NCBI RefSeq assembly: GCF_026241165.1
Contig: NZ_JAPFQN010000011.1
Coordinates: 1 to 64,000 of the forward strand
Reading direction: 5' to 3'
DNA: 64,000 bases
From: Mangrovivirga halotolerans
GTDB taxonomy: Bacteria > Bacteroidota > Bacteroidia > Cytophagales > Cyclobacteriaceae
This document shows positions 25,946 through 34,509 of this stretch, piece by piece; the first letter of the stretch is position 1; the number at the start of each line of letters is the position of its first letter. A program made the translations under genes and the position numbers. The notes under the pieces are model-generated. The model had not been told where the DNA came from. It made no database searches and saw only the letters and a list, made by a program, of their open reading frames with translations.

Positions 25946-28927
25946 TTATAAGTTCACACCTATTCCAATTAAGAATGTCCTTGGTCTAGGATAGAAATTA
26001 TTATCTATACCACCATCAACTTCCGGATCCAATCCAGAGTATTTCGTTATGACAAATGCATTTTGCACTGTGAAATTGGCATATAAGCCTAACTTATCAG
26101 ATAATAAATTTCCGAAATCATAACTTAAGGTCATGTTATCCATTCTGAAGAAAGAAGCATCTTCCAGATAGAATGATGATAAATATTGAGGCTGTAAGAA
26201 TCCTGTATCATAAAAATAAGGAGATACATTGTTCAGATATCCAGTAGAATTATAAACATTAGCTAACTGACCATATTGTGATGCTACGTTATTATAAACG
26301 TGGTTTCCAATATTCATTCTTGCATTAAATGAGAATGTCAATTGTTTATAGTTAAACATTGAACTAAATCCAAAATATGCATCCGCTGCAGGATCTTCAA
26401 GTCTGATTCGATCCAGGTCATTAATTATTCCATCACCATTTTGATCAACATAAAGCCCTTCTATAGGTGTACCGCTATTATTGTAGACTTGTTCGTAGAC
26501 AAAGAATGAATTTCTAGGATAGCCTGTGCTATGAATTTGGACAGTGTTTCCTACACCTCCTCCAATACCGCCAACAAAAACCCCTAAATAATCAGGATTA
26601 TCTACTGCAGTCAGATTAGTGATTTCATTTTCATTGTAAGTGAAGTTTACACCAGCATCCCATCTGAAATCTCCGGTATTAACAACCACTGCATTAACAG
26701 CTAATTCCAAACCTCTGTTTTCTAAACTACCAATGTTAGTCAGTAGCTCGTTTGTGAAGTTTGTTCCTTGTGGAATAGGAATGCTATTTAACAGATCAGT
26801 ACTTTCTTTATAATAGAAATCAAGACTACCGGTAATTCTGTCTTCAAGGAATCCAAAATCTATACCTGCATTCCAGGTTGCTGTTTCTTCCCATTTCAGA
26901 TTTGCATCATAACCTTCAAATCTGGTTGTGCGATAAAATTGATTACCTAACTGATACCTTGCTCTTGGCCCACTAGTTGTCACCCTTGCAAGGGCTGGGT
27001 ATCGTGATAAAACATTCTGCTGTCCGATTTCACCATAACCTAATCTCAACTTTAACTGTGAGATTGTTTCATTATCAACAAGAAAATCTTCCTGATCGAT
27101 CTTCCAGGCAAATGCTCCTGAAAGGAAATTACCCCATCGGTTATCTTCACTAAAACGAGAAGATCCATCTCTACGATAGGTAGCTGTAAATACATACCTG
27201 TCTTTCAATGTATAGTTCAATCGACCATAGAAAGATATTAGAAAAGCTTCACTTTTATCAATTCTTAAAGAATCTTTGATATTTGATTCACTAGCATCAT
27301 ATACCGTATTTGAGTTTTCATTATAGAAGGACTGGTAAGAATACCCTCCTAGTAGCTCAAGCTTACTATCAATTGATTCAATATCCTTTGTATAATTAAG
27401 GTAGAATTCTAAAATTTCATCCTTAGTTTCTCCTTCATAGTGATTAGTTGTTCCATTACCAAATTCATCATCAATAGCATAACTGGCATCTGCAGAAACA
27501 AACTCAGTACCATCAGTAGATGACTGGTCTAAACCAAGATTTAAGTTTGCTTTTAACTCTGGTAAGAAATGGAATTTATAGGTAATATTCGCGTTAGTAG
27601 TAATACGATTTACTGTTGCTGAATTATTTGTCTGCTCAAGTAATGCAACCGGGTTAGTCGGTGCAATTGTAATTGGGCGAGAAGGGTTTGAAGGCTGTTC
27701 CCAGTAAAAATAACCACCCCACTGTCCGTCAGAAACTCTAACAGGTTGAGTTGGATCAAATGTTACCGCTGCTCCTATCGCTCCTTGATTAGCAAATCTG
27801 TTTTCTACCTGCGAACCTTTGAAGTTAACATCTAACTTAAGATGATCATCAAAGAATGAAGGATCAAGATTAACACCAACAGTTCCTCTTTCAAAATTAG
27901 ACGTTCTTAAAATACCATCCTGGTTTGAGTAATTTACTGAAACTCTGAATGGTGTATTAAATTTAGAACCTGAGAACGAAAGGTTATGTTCTGTTCCTAT
28001 AGCAGTATCGTAAATTTCATCCTGCCAGTCAGTATTTTCATTTCCTAATAAATCCAGTGCATCTGTTGGTACATTACCAAAAGCTACCTGATTATTAATC
28101 AACTCTCTGTATTCATCAGAAGATAGAACATCAGCTGTATTTGGAACTGTGTAAATTGACACATTACCATTATAAGATAGACTTAACGGTGCATTTTTAC
28201 CTCCGCTTTTTGTTGTGATCATAATCACACCATTAGCAGCTCTTGAACCGTAAATCGCAGCTGCGGAAGCATCTTTAAGAACTGTAAATGATTCAATATC
28301 ATTTGGGTTAATCGTACTTAAAGGGTTTCTCATTCCTGCAATACCTGTTTCTCCTAAAGGCACACCATCAACTACTATCAATGGATCATTACTTGCAGAT
28401 AGAGATGAACCTCCACGTATTCTGATAGTTGATCCTGAACCCGGAGCACCACCATTTGTAGTTACCTGAACACCAGGAAGTCTACCAACTATCAAATCCT
28501 GAGGAGACACCATCGCTCCTTTATTAAAATCTTCTTCCTCAATAGCTCCCACAGAACCTGTCACATCGTCCTTCTCCTGGGTACCATATCCAATTACAAC
28601 AACTTCAGATAAAGCTTGAATATCTTCTGCTAAAGTCATTTCAATTGTTGTTCTGCCGTTTACAGGCACTTCTTCTTTCACAAATCCAATTGAAGAAAAC
28701 ACAAGGATGGCATCACTCGGTACAGTTACCGAATAATTACCATTTACGTCTGTTACTGCTCCATTATTTGTCCCCTTTTCGATGACATTTACTGCAGGCA
28801 AAGGCTGACCATTAAAATCAGTTACTGTACCTGAAACAGTAATGGATTGTGCTTGAATGGAAGTAAAAGACATTAAGCCAATTACAACAATTGCGAAGCA
28901 CATTAACTTTTGATAAAGCTGCTTCAT
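25946..28927 (-). CDS. SusC/RagA-family TonB-dependent outer membrane transporter
   Basis: A 993-residue protein. A signal peptide (to about residue 26) is followed by a carboxypeptidase-regulatory-like domain (VSGTVTDFNGQPLPAVNV), a plug domain (about 115-225, with IRGGSSLSASNDPLIVVDGVP and DASAAAIYGSRAANGVIMITTK), and the 22-strand barrel that ends RTFLIGIGVNL. It imports oligosaccharides with TonB energy and pairs with SusD. It is the first gene of SusC-SusD-SusE, about 5.7 kb in all. No sigma/anti-sigma pair or LacI regulator gene sits next to it; a LacI-type operator-like palindrome lies upstream. Confidence 0.94.
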   Translation of the reverse strand: MKQLYQKLMCFAIVVIGLMSFTSIQAQSITVSGTVTDFNGQPLPAVNVIEKGTNNGAVTDVNGNYSVTVPSDAILVFSSIGFVKEEVPVNGRTTIEMTLAEDIQALSEVVVIGYGTQEKDDVTGSVGAIEEEDFNKGAMVSPQDLIVGRLPGVQVTTNGGAPGSGSTIRIRGGSSLSASNDPLIVVDGVPLGETGIAGMRNPLSTINPNDIESFTVLKDASAAAIYGSRAANGVIMITTKSGGKNAPLSLSYNGNVSIYTVPNTADVLSSDEYRELINNQVAFGNVPTDALDLLGNENTDWQDEIYDTAIGTEHNLSFSGSKFNTPFRVSVNYSNQDGILRTSNFERGTVGVNLDPSFFDDHLKLDVNFKGSQVENRFANQGAIGAAVTFDPTQPVRVSDGQWGGYFYWEQPSNPSRPITIAPTNPVALLEQTNNSATVNRITTNANITYKFHFLPELKANLNLGLDQSSTDGTEFVSADASYAIDDEFGNGTTNHYEGETKDEILEFYLNYTKDIESIDSKLELLGGYSYQSFYNENSNTVYDASESNIKDSLRIDKSEAFLISFYGRLNYTLKDRYVFTATYRRDGSSRFSEDNRWGNFLSGAFAWKIDQEDFLVDNETISQLKLRLGYGEIGQQNVLSRYPALARVTTSGPRARYQLGNQFYRTTRFEGYDANLKWEETATWNAGIDFGFLEDRITGSLDFYYKESTDLLNSIPIPQGTNFTNELLTNIGSLENRGLELAVNAVVVNTGDFRWDAGVNFTYNENEITNLTAVDNPDYLGVFVGGIGGGVGNTVQIHSTGYPRNSFFVYEQVYNNSGTPIEGLYVDQNGDGIINDLDRIRLEDPAADAYFGFSSMFNYKQLTFSFNARMNIGNHVYNNVASQYGQLANVYNSTGYLNNVSPYFYDTGFLQPQYLSSFYLEDASFFRMDNMTLSYDFGNLLSDKLGLYANFTVQNAFVITKYSGLDPEVDGGIDNNFYPRPRTFLIGIGVNL

Positions 28928-29289
28928 AAATTATGTTTATTTAGGTTATCAGTTAAAAACACGATTAAAAATTAATTTTTCTTATTAAAACAGATATTTG
29001 TCTGCATATAATTCCAGTTTTTCTAAAATGATTATCAAAAATTAAAAATTCTTCAATAAATAAGCTTTCCGAGACATACTTTTCGAAAACGTTTGCAATT
29101 AATAAATTTGTAAAAAAATGGCTCTGAAGCTTCTAAAAACGGTTTTTTTATGTAATTCTTGATAAGCATCTATACCAATTATAAATAAATCTATATCCTA
29201 AAAACAAAGATTATTTTACTTTTTTTAACAATTCCGAAACACAAATCGCATATTGAATACAATTAGTAAAATCAAATTAGTGGAAATCG
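28928..29289. other. Divergent regulatory region between SusC and the oxidoreductase gene
   Basis: 362 AT-rich bases without a gene. It holds the palindrome GAAAACGTTTGC (29085-29096), a related AAAAACGGTTTTT at 29135-29147, and a TAAATTTG (29103-29110) that matches the -7 consensus on the plus strand but is 180 bases from the downstream gene. Confidence 0.5.
29084..29098. promoter_or_regulatory. LacI/CcpA-type operator-like palindrome upstream of SusC
   Basis: The sequence CGAAAACGTTTGCAA has the palindromic core AAACGTTT with a central CG, the layout of LacI-family operators; it differs from the classical cre consensus at about two positions. It sits about 160 bases upstream of the SusC start. 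The regulator is not encoded in this window. Confidence 0.45.
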
Positions 29290-30297
29290 ATGAAAGCTAT
29301 TGAAATACAAACACTTAACTCAAAAGAAATAAAACTTGTTTCGAAAACGATTCCGGAAACTTCTGTAGATGAAGTATTAATAAAAGGCCTTGCTGCTGCA
29401 TTAAATCATCGCGATGAATATATTCGGGAAGGTTTATATCCCGGTATCAAAAATGGCGTAACACTGGGTTCTGATCTTTGCGGTATAGTCGTAGAAGCGA
29501 AAAAAGATAATAGCCTCATTAATAAAAGGGTTATCGTTAATCCAAACAGACAATGGGGAAAATCAGAGAAGGTCCAATCCAAGGATTTTCACATCATGGG
29601 TTTGCCTCAAGATGGAGCTCTGGCTGAATATTGTAAAGTACCTGCTGATAAGATTTTTCCTGCTCCCGAATTTCTAACAGATGAAGAATGTGCCGCTCTT
29701 CCTTTAGCCGGACTTACCGCTTACCGAGCACTTTTTTACCATGGAAAAGCAGAAAAGGGACAAAAAGTATTGATAACAGGCATTGGTGGCGGAGTAGCCC
29801 AGTTTGTATGTCAGTTTGCTATAGCCCAGGGTTGTGAAGTATATATCACTTCCAGCAGCAAGGAAAAAGCTGAAAAAATGCTAAAGCTTGGAGCCACTGA
29901 GTATTTTAATTATAAAGAAGAAGACTGGCATAAGGAACTTTTAAAAAAAACAGATGGAGGTGTAGACCTGATTATCGATTCTGCTGGAGGTGAACAAATG
30001 AATAAGTATATAAAAGCAGCTAAACCTGGAGGTAAAATTGTATTTTATGGTGCTAGCGCAGGTAAAACAGATAAATTTGATCTCCATTCAGCCTTTTGGA
30101 AGCAACTTACCATACAGGGTTCGACCATGGGTAGCGACAAAGAATTTGAGAAAATGCTCGATTTTGTAAACAAACATGAGATCCATCCGATTATAGATAG
30201 TGAAAGCTACAACCTGGAAAATGCTATAAAAGCCTTCGATAAAATGAAGTCTGGAAAGCAATTCGGAAAATTAGTGATTAACTTAAAAGAAAATTAA
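29290..30297 (+). CDS. Zinc-binding-type alcohol dehydrogenase / quinone oxidoreductase (MDR superfamily)
   Basis: A 335-residue medium-chain reductase. The N-terminal GroES-like domain (AALNHRDEYIREGLYPGIKNGVTLGSDLCGIV) lacks an obvious structural zinc cysteine cluster. The Rossmann half has VLITGIGGGVAQFVCQFA (about 158-175) for NADP(H) and GGVDLIIDSAGGEQ. It is probably an NADPH-dependent quinone or enone reductase; the substrate is unknown. It converges with the TPR gene and the two overlap by four bases at their stops. Confidence 0.85.
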   Translation: MKAIEIQTLNSKEIKLVSKTIPETSVDEVLIKGLAAALNHRDEYIREGLYPGIKNGVTLGSDLCGIVVEAKKDNSLINKRVIVNPNRQWGKSEKVQSKDFHIMGLPQDGALAEYCKVPADKIFPAPEFLTDEECAALPLAGLTAYRALFYHGKAEKGQKVLITGIGGGVAQFVCQFAIAQGCEVYITSSSKEKAEKMLKLGATEYFNYKEEDWHKELLKKTDGGVDLIIDSAGGEQMNKYIKAAKPGGKIVFYGASAGKTDKFDLHSAFWKQLTIQGSTMGSDKEFEKMLDFVNKHEIHPIIDSESYNLENAIKAFDKMKSGKQFGKLVINLKEN

Positions 30298-30614
30298 TCC
30301 TGCTCGAACTGCCAGTTAGTATATGCATTGCGCAATTCGGCAAGCGTTTTGAGATCTCCTTGTATTTGAGCTAGTTTTATACCTTCCTCAAAGATTTCAG
30401 AAGTTTTGTCCGGATCAGAATCCATAAAAAAATGTGCTGCATGATAATAAGTTGGCAGATACTCAGGAAAAGTTTCAAGAAGCTTAACAAAATATTCTTC
30501 GGCTTCAGTACGATTTTCATCCAAATACTCGAGCGCCAATGCATAGTAGTTAAATGGATCGGAAGAATCTTCTTTAATATAGGTTTTCAGCAACTCTATG
30601 CGTTGTTTATTCAT
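30294..30614 (-). CDS. Small tetratricopeptide-repeat protein
   Basis: 106 residues from the ATG at 30614 (MNKQRIELLKTYIKED). Open sequence continues upstream to 30803 but runs into the divergent etfB gene and has no coding character, so the short start is chosen. About two and a half TPR units are visible (DPFNYYALALEYLDE, LPTYYHAAHFFMDS, KTLAELRNAYTNWQ). It is likely a cytosolic scaffold; its partner is unknown. It overlaps the end of the convergent oxidoreductase gene by four bases. Confidence 0.82.
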   Translation of the reverse strand: MNKQRIELLKTYIKEDSSDPFNYYALALEYLDENRTEAEEYFVKLLETFPEYLPTYYHAAHFFMDSDPDKTSEIFEEGIKLAQIQGDLKTLAELRNAYTNWQFEQD

Positions 30615-30699
30615 GGTTTTAAGTTTTATTATAACGTTTGAATGAGTATATTCGTGCGAAAATAGTATGTATTCATAACAAATTTTATTCTGTATAAAT

Positions 30700-31437
30700 A
30701 TGAAAATACTGGTTTGTATAACACACGTACCCGATACAACTTCAAAAATCAGTTTTACTGATAACAATACCAAATTTGATTCATCGGGGGTGCAATATAT
30801 CATCGGCCCATATGATGATTATGCACTGGCTAGAGCAGTTGAACTAAAAGAATCTAATGGTGCAACTGTTACTGTATTAAATGTTGGAACTTCTGAAACA
30901 GAACCAACAATAAGAAAAGCATTGGCAATTGGTGCTGATGATGCAATCAGAGTTGATGCATTCCCTGAGAATGGTCATTTTGTTGCTGAGCAAATCGCAC
31001 ACATTGCAAAAGAAAACAATTACGATCTAATTCTTATGGGTCGTGAGTCGATTGATTACAACGGTGGAGCAGTTCACGGAATGGTGGGCGAAATGCTTGG
31101 CCTTCCTTCTTTATCTCCGGTAATGACTCTTGACATTGAGGGTAACACTGCAAAAATGGCAAGAGAAATTGAAGGTGGTAAGGAATATGTCGAAGTAGAC
31201 CTTCCTTTCGTTGCTGGTTGTCAGGAACCTATCGCTGAATGGAAAATCCCTAATATGCGAGGTATTATGACAGCAAGAACTAAACCACTTAACGTAGTTG
31301 AAGCTGTTGACACAACAGAAAAAACAGAACTTAAAAACTACGAGCTTCCACCAGAAAAAGGTGATTGTAAAATGATAGATCCTGACAATGTAGAAGAGTT
31401 AGTTGATCTGTTAAAAAATGAAGCTAAAGTCCTATAA
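30700..31437 (+). CDS. etfB: Electron transfer flavoprotein, beta subunit
   Basis: A 245-residue EtfB that binds AMP and forms the FAD-carrying heterodimer with EtfA. It accepts electrons from acyl-CoA dehydrogenases and passes them to ETF:quinone oxidoreductase. Seen are MKILVCITHVPDTTSKI at the N terminus and the signature VAEQIAHIAKENNYDLILMGRESIDYNGG. It lies 21 bases upstream of etfA in one transcript. No acyl-CoA dehydrogenase gene is adjacent. Confidence 0.95.
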   Translation: MKILVCITHVPDTTSKISFTDNNTKFDSSGVQYIIGPYDDYALARAVELKESNGATVTVLNVGTSETEPTIRKALAIGADDAIRVDAFPENGHFVAEQIAHIAKENNYDLILMGRESIDYNGGAVHGMVGEMLGLPSLSPVMTLDIEGNTAKMAREIEGGKEYVEVDLPFVAGCQEPIAEWKIPNMRGIMTARTKPLNVVEAVDTTEKTELKNYELPPEKGDCKMIDPDNVEELVDLLKNEAKVL

Positions 31438-31458
31438 TCAATCAAACGAGAATTAATT

Positions 31459-32418
31459 ATGTCATCTATATTAGTATTTGCAGAAAGTACAGACGGAAAA
31501 TTCAAAAAGACATCAAGAGAAGCGGTAAGTTACGCTGCTGAATTGGGTGGAGATGTTACTGCCGTTGCTTTTGGAGATATTGAGCAGTCTGAACTTGAAT
31601 CTTTAGGAAACAATGGAGCCGGAAAAGTTTTACACGCCGGTGACGATAAATTAAACCAGGGTGTGATCCAGGCTTACGCTTCAGCATTAGCTCAGGCTGT
31701 TGAACAAACCGGAGCCGAGATCGTAGTATTTTCAAAATCTTCTTTAGGAGATGCTGTTGCTGCGAGATTAGCTGCAAAGATCGGGGCTGCACTTGCAAGT
31801 AACGTAGTCAGCTTGCCTGATACATCAAATGGTTTTGTAGTTAAAAGAAGTATCTACACTAACAAAGCTTTTGTTAATGTAGATATGAAAGAAGGCAAAA
31901 AGATTATTGCAGTTAAGAAAAATGCAGTAGGAATCAAGGAAGATGGTGGAAGCGCAACAGTAGAAAGCTTCTCTCCGGACCTCGGTGATACTGATTTTGC
32001 TGTTAAAATTACAAAGACTGAAAAAGCTGAAGGAGATGTACTTCTTCCGGAAGCTGATATCGTTGTTTCTGGTGGTAGAGGTCTTAAAGGACCTGAGAAC
32101 TGGGACATGGTAGAAGAGTTGGCCAGTGAGCTTGGTGCAGCTACAGGATGTAGTAAACCAGTATCAGACATGGGATGGAGACCACATCACGAACATGTCG
32201 GTCAAACAGGTGTAAAAGTCGCACCTTCCTTGTATATTGCGATAGGAATCAGTGGAGCTATTCAGCACCTTGCCGGTGTGAATGCTTCTAAAGTACTGGT
32301 TGCCATAAACAAAGACCCGGAAGCACCTTTCTTCAAGGCCGCTGATTATGGTATTGTCGGAGATGCTTTTGAGGTAGTACCAAAATTGATTGATGCTGTC
32401 AAAGCTTCTAATGACTAA
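31459..32418 (+). CDS. etfA: Electron transfer flavoprotein, alpha subunit
   Basis: A 319-residue EtfA. The N-terminal half is EtfB-like. The C-terminal FAD domain has VVSGGRGLKGPENWDMVEELA, GWRPHHEHVGQTGVKVAPSLYIAIGISGAIQHLAG and INKDPEAPFFKAADYGIVGD, which hold the flavin. It is the second gene of the etfBA unit and is followed after 17 bases by the bifunctional nuclease gene, so all three may be cotranscribed. Confidence 0.96.
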   Translation: MSSILVFAESTDGKFKKTSREAVSYAAELGGDVTAVAFGDIEQSELESLGNNGAGKVLHAGDDKLNQGVIQAYASALAQAVEQTGAEIVVFSKSSLGDAVAARLAAKIGAALASNVVSLPDTSNGFVVKRSIYTNKAFVNVDMKEGKKIIAVKKNAVGIKEDGGSATVESFSPDLGDTDFAVKITKTEKAEGDVLLPEADIVVSGGRGLKGPENWDMVEELASELGAATGCSKPVSDMGWRPHHEHVGQTGVKVAPSLYIAIGISGAIQHLAGVNASKVLVAINKDPEAPFFKAADYGIVGDAFEVVPKLIDAVKASND

Positions 32419-32435
32419 AAAATTTTTATATATCT

Positions 32436-33041
32436 GTGGATAATAGAATACGACTGGAAATACTTGGACTATCATCGAGTCAATCGCAAAGCGGCTCATT
32501 CGCACTTGTATTAGGTGAAGTTGGAGGCAACAGACGTCTTCCGATCATTATCGGAATGCCTGAAGCACAAGCTATTGCTATTGAAATTGAGAAGATAACT
32601 CCTAACAGGCCCATGACGCATGACCTGTTCAAGTCGTTTGCCCATAGTTTTGATTTCTCTGTTGAATCAATTACCATCAGCGAATTAAAAGAGGGCGTGT
32701 TCTATGCTAAAATTGTTTGTCGCAATGAATCCAAAGCAGTAGAGATCGATGCCAGACCTTCTGACGCAATTGCTATCGGTTTACGATTCGATGTTCCTAT
32801 CTTCACTTATGAGCAGATCATGGAAGAAGCAGGAATTGAACTAACCGAGGAAGCTGATGAAGAAATGTCTGAAGCTAAAAAGGATAAGACCAAGTCTACT
32901 GCAGAAAAAAGCAAACCATTCACAGATCGTCTTAAGGATTTTTCAATGGACAAATTAAAAGAAATGCTCGACAAGGCATTGTCCGAAGAAAGCTACGAAG
33001 AAGCAGCTAAGATCCGGGACGAAATTAACAGAAGAAATTGA
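32436..33041 (+). CDS. Bifunctional nuclease (DUF151) family protein with C-terminal UVR motif
   Basis: A 201-residue protein that starts with GTG at 32436. Residues 1-130 form the bifunctional nuclease (BFN) domain (LPIIIGMPEAQAIAIEIEK, RPMTHDLFKSF and IDARPSDAIAIGLRFDVPIF). A charged linker follows, and the last 30 residues (LKEMLDKALSEESYEEAAKIRDEINRR) form a UVR (UvrB/UvrC-type) motif. The BFN family has reported RNase/DNase activity, and the UVR motif suggests contact with repair or stress partners. A perfect DnaA-box sequence (32435-32443) overlaps the start codon. Confidence 0.88.
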   Translation: MDNRIRLEILGLSSSQSQSGSFALVLGEVGGNRRLPIIIGMPEAQAIAIEIEKITPNRPMTHDLFKSFAHSFDFSVESITISELKEGVFYAKIVCRNESKAVEIDARPSDAIAIGLRFDVPIFTYEQIMEEAGIELTEEADEEMSEAKKDKTKSTAEKSKPFTDRLKDFSMDKLKEMLDKALSEESYEEAAKIRDEINRRN

Positions 33042-33072
33042 TTGAAAATCAATAAATTTAAAAGCTTTTATC

Positions 33073-33106
33073 AAAAGCCTTTCCATCTTTGGAGAGGCTT
33101 TTTTAT
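33073..33106 (+). terminator. Terminator after the bifunctional nuclease gene
   Basis: AAAAGCCT (33073-33080) and AGGCTTTT form a stem extended by TCC/GGA through a U-G pair, followed by a T run at 33099-33110. It ends the etfBA-nuclease unit just before the nucleoside transporter gene. Confidence 0.8.
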
Positions 33107-33130
33107 TTTTGGCCAAATTTTTAATTTTTT

Positions 33131-34450
33131 ATGGATATTCTTAGAGCCCTTTTCGGCATTTTAGTACTCATTGGTCTTGGATTTTTATTCTCTCGTAATA
33201 AAAAAGCAATTGACTGGAAAATCGTTGGTATCGGAATAGCTCTTCAGATAACTTTCGGATTACTTATTGCAGAGGTTGAAGTCGTTACCAAAATCTTTAG
33301 AGGAATATCCTACGCCTTCGTTAAATTTTTAGATTACGCCGGAGAAGGAGCATTTTTCTTATTCGGGGGACTAGCTAAGAATAGTTTTGAAGATGCCTCT
33401 GCAGGCCATCAATTAGGCTTTATTTTCGCTTTTCAGGTATTACCTACAATTATATTTTTCTCCGCTGTTTCCAGTGGCCTTTATTATCTTGGCATTCTGC
33501 AAAAGATCGTGTATGGTATTGCCTGGGTAATGTCAAAGACGATGAGACTATCAGGAGCAGAATCATTATCTGCTGCTGGTAATATATTCCTGGGGCAAAC
33601 AGAAGCCCCTCTTTTAGTACGTCCTTTTATAAAAAACATGACCCGGTCAGAACTAATGTGCTTAATGACCGGTGGTATGGCTACGATGGCAGGAGCTGTG
33701 CTTGCAGCCTATGTAAAATTACTCGGTGGTGATAGTATTGAATTACAAACTCAGTATGCCTCTTACCTCCTTTCGGCATCATTTATGAATGCCCCTGCTG
33801 CAATCGTTATGTCGAAGATTCTCGTTCCGGAAACTAACCCGGATAGCATCGATACTGAATTAAGAGTTAATAAAGAAAACATTGGTGTTAACCTGGTAGA
33901 CGCACTATCACAGGGAACAAGTGTTGGACTTAAACTGGCTGCTAATGTCGGTGCTATGCTATTGGCATTCATTGCTATTATCTATGCTCTAAACGGACTT
34001 CTTGTTGGAGTCGTAGGTGATTATACCGGATTAAACCAGTATGTTATTGAGTCTACCAATGGAAGTTTTGATGGCTTCTCTCTTCAATATATTCTTGGAC
34101 AGATATTCAGAGTTTTTGCCTGGGTAATTGGAGTACCATGGCAAGACACTCTTCAGGTCGGAAGTTTACTCGGTCAGAAGACAGTGATCAATGAATTCAT
34201 CGCTTATGATAACCTGGCCAAAGGTCTGAAAGGGGATAATCCTTTAACTGGTAAATCACTAATCATTGCTACCTATGTACTTTGTGGTTTTTCAAACTTC
34301 AGTTCGATAGCAATCCAGGTAGGTGGCATTGGCTCATTAGCGCCTAATCAACAAGGAAACTTATCTAAACTGGGTTTCCAGGCTCTTTTTGCTGCTACCA
34401 TTGCATGTATGCTTACCGCAACGATTGCCGGTGCATTGATCAGTGAGTAA
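33131..34450 (+). CDS. Concentrative nucleoside transporter (NupC/CNT family)
   Basis: A 439-residue inner-membrane protein with about 10-12 helices. Family features include the N-terminal gate (LRALFGILVLIGLGFLFSRNKKAIDWK), GAESLSAAGNIFLGQTEAPLLVRPFI for nucleoside binding, LMTGGMATMAGAVLAAYV, and the C-terminal CGFSNFSSIAIQVGGIG. It imports nucleosides with sodium or protons. It is separated from the upstream unit by a terminator; the next gene (trehalase) follows after 59 bases with a palindrome between. Confidence 0.93.
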   Translation: MDILRALFGILVLIGLGFLFSRNKKAIDWKIVGIGIALQITFGLLIAEVEVVTKIFRGISYAFVKFLDYAGEGAFFLFGGLAKNSFEDASAGHQLGFIFAFQVLPTIIFFSAVSSGLYYLGILQKIVYGIAWVMSKTMRLSGAESLSAAGNIFLGQTEAPLLVRPFIKNMTRSELMCLMTGGMATMAGAVLAAYVKLLGGDSIELQTQYASYLLSASFMNAPAAIVMSKILVPETNPDSIDTELRVNKENIGVNLVDALSQGTSVGLKLAANVGAMLLAFIAIIYALNGLLVGVVGDYTGLNQYVIESTNGSFDGFSLQYILGQIFRVFAWVIGVPWQDTLQVGSLLGQKTVINEFIAYDNLAKGLKGDNPLTGKSLIIATYVLCGFSNFSSIAIQVGGIGSLAPNQQGNLSKLGFQALFAATIACMLTATIAGALISE

Positions 34451-34475
34451 ATCTTTTTGGCTTTGTTAGTTCATT

Positions 34476-34500
34476 GGTTTAATTTGAAAAAAATTAAACC
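34476..34500. promoter_or_regulatory. Perfect inverted repeat just upstream of the trehalase gene
   Basis: GGTTTAATTT (34476-34485), a GAAAA spacer, and AAATTAAACC (34491-34500) form a perfect 10-bp inverted repeat that ends nine bases before the trehalase ATG. It lacks a T run, so an operator or a translational hairpin is more likely than a terminator. The half-site GGTTTAA recurs upstream of the GH15 gene. Confidence 0.5.
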
Positions 34501-34509
34501 TGACTTTAT

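Noticed and set aside
30615-30803. Upstream extension of the TPR protein to 30803, adding 63 residues.
   Set aside because: It would overlap the divergent etfB gene by more than 100 bases and the added residues have no TPR or other coding character; the ATG at 30614 gives a normal start.
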